Shown here: positions 6,139-6,446 of the stretch, piece after piece
Layout of the letters: every line of letters begins with the position of its first letter
Numbering within the stretch: the first letter of the stretch is position 1
From: Candidatus Agrococcus pullicola
Lineage (GTDB): Bacteria; Actinomycetota; Actinomycetes; Actinomycetales; Microbacteriaceae
Reading direction: 5' to 3'
DNA length: 6,446 bases
Assembly (NCBI GenBank): GCA_019115685.1
Contig: DXDC01000344.1
Location: forward strand, 1-6,446
Made by a program: the position numbers and the translations under genes
The notes under the pieces: generated by a model
Database searches by the model: none
What the model saw: the letters and a program-made list of their open reading frames with translations, nothing else
What the model was told of the DNA's origin: nothing

Positions 6139-6446
6139 CTACGCGTCGACCTCCAATGAACGCTGACTCGCGTCGATAAGTTCGATCATCGCTTCATGGA
6201 GCTGCTCGAGCCGCTCAGGACTCACCCCGAGCCGACTCGCCATCTGCGTCGGCACTTGTTCTGCCTGAGCCCTGAGGGCAATACCGTCGGCCGTGAGCGA
6301 AACCTCGAGTCGACGCTCGTCCTCGGCGCTGCGCGTTCGCTGGAGAAGCCCACGTGCCTCGAGCCGCTTCAGCAGCGGAGAGAGCGTTGGGGCATCTTGG
6401 TGGAGCCGCTTCGCCAGTTCTGACAACGTGAGCGGATGATCCGCCC
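6139..6446 (-). CDS. MarR/OhrR-like transcriptional regulator (partial, N-terminus beyond window)
   Basis: The visible part is the last 101 residues of a winged-helix regulator, open to the right edge. It reads PLTLSELAKRLHQDAPTLSP, then LLKRLEARGL, then the wing with the family DERR motif (SAEDERRLEVSLTADG). After the wing come LRAQAEQVPTQMASRLG and a C-terminal dimerisation helix ending LEVDA. MarR proteins are dimeric repressors released by small ligands or oxidation. The PLLKRLEA, DER and AxxVP pattern resembles OhrR, the organic peroxide sensor, but its diagnostic N-terminal cysteine would be off-window, so a sensing role cannot be assigned. A TTG within the frame at 6426 is not the start, because the conserved helix continues upstream of it (ADHPLT). 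The next gene downstream is the small frameshifted one. Confidence 0.88.
   Translation of the reverse strand, partial: ADHPLTLSELAKRLHQDAPTLSPLLKRLEARGLLQRTRSAEDERRLEVSLTADGIALRAQAEQVPTQMASRLGVSPERLEQLHEAMIELIDASQRSLEVDA

Noticed and set aside
6196..6423. Plus-strand open frame of 75 codons opposite the MarR-like gene
   Set aside because: The minus strand carries a clear winged-helix motif with DERR; this frame is its antisense shadow.

Overview
The window comes from a high-GC bacterium, most likely an actinomycete (Actinomycetota, perhaps Micrococcales). The evidence is strong G/C preference at third codon positions, a LacI-family regulator of actinobacterial style, and a small lysine-rich protein whose N-terminal sequence I associate with actinobacteria. 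This placement rests on recognition, not on a search.

About 70 % of the window (1-4577, minus strand) is one uninterrupted reading frame of at least 1525 codons that runs off the left edge. It encodes a secreted, multi-domain family GH92 alpha-mannosidase. The order is signal peptide, discoidin-like carbohydrate-binding module, jelly-roll-like module, GH92 catalytic core, second discoidin-like module, PKD domain, and a further beta-sandwich domain cut by the window edge. The apparent plus-strand frames across this region are antisense shadows.

A 134-bp divergent intergenic region (4578-4711) separates the mannosidase from a LacI-family regulator on the plus strand (4712-5713). It holds a good minus-strand promoter (TTGGCA, 17 nt, TAGCGT with an extended -10 TG). 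Just downstream of the -10 lies a near-perfect 18-bp palindrome with a central CG that fits the LacI/CcpA operator consensus. The simplest model is a local circuit: the regulator represses the mannosidase, probably responding to a sugar released from mannose-containing glycans. A hairpin terminator (5731-5760) ends the regulator gene.

On the right are two minus-strand genes. A small gene (5771-6050) would encode a 92-residue lysine-rich protein with a CxxC zinc-ribbon-like C-terminus, but it is broken by a one-base frameshift at a run of six G. Upstream of it lies the C-terminal part of a MarR/OhrR-like regulator (6139-6446), truncated by the right edge. An unusually AT-rich 50-bp patch sits between them.

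The content is an ordinary glycan-utilisation locus. I see no CRISPR array, RNA gene, insertion sequence or evidently new multi-gene system. The points worth a second look are the operator, the frameshifted small gene, and a lone cysteine pair in the mannosidase C-terminal domain.
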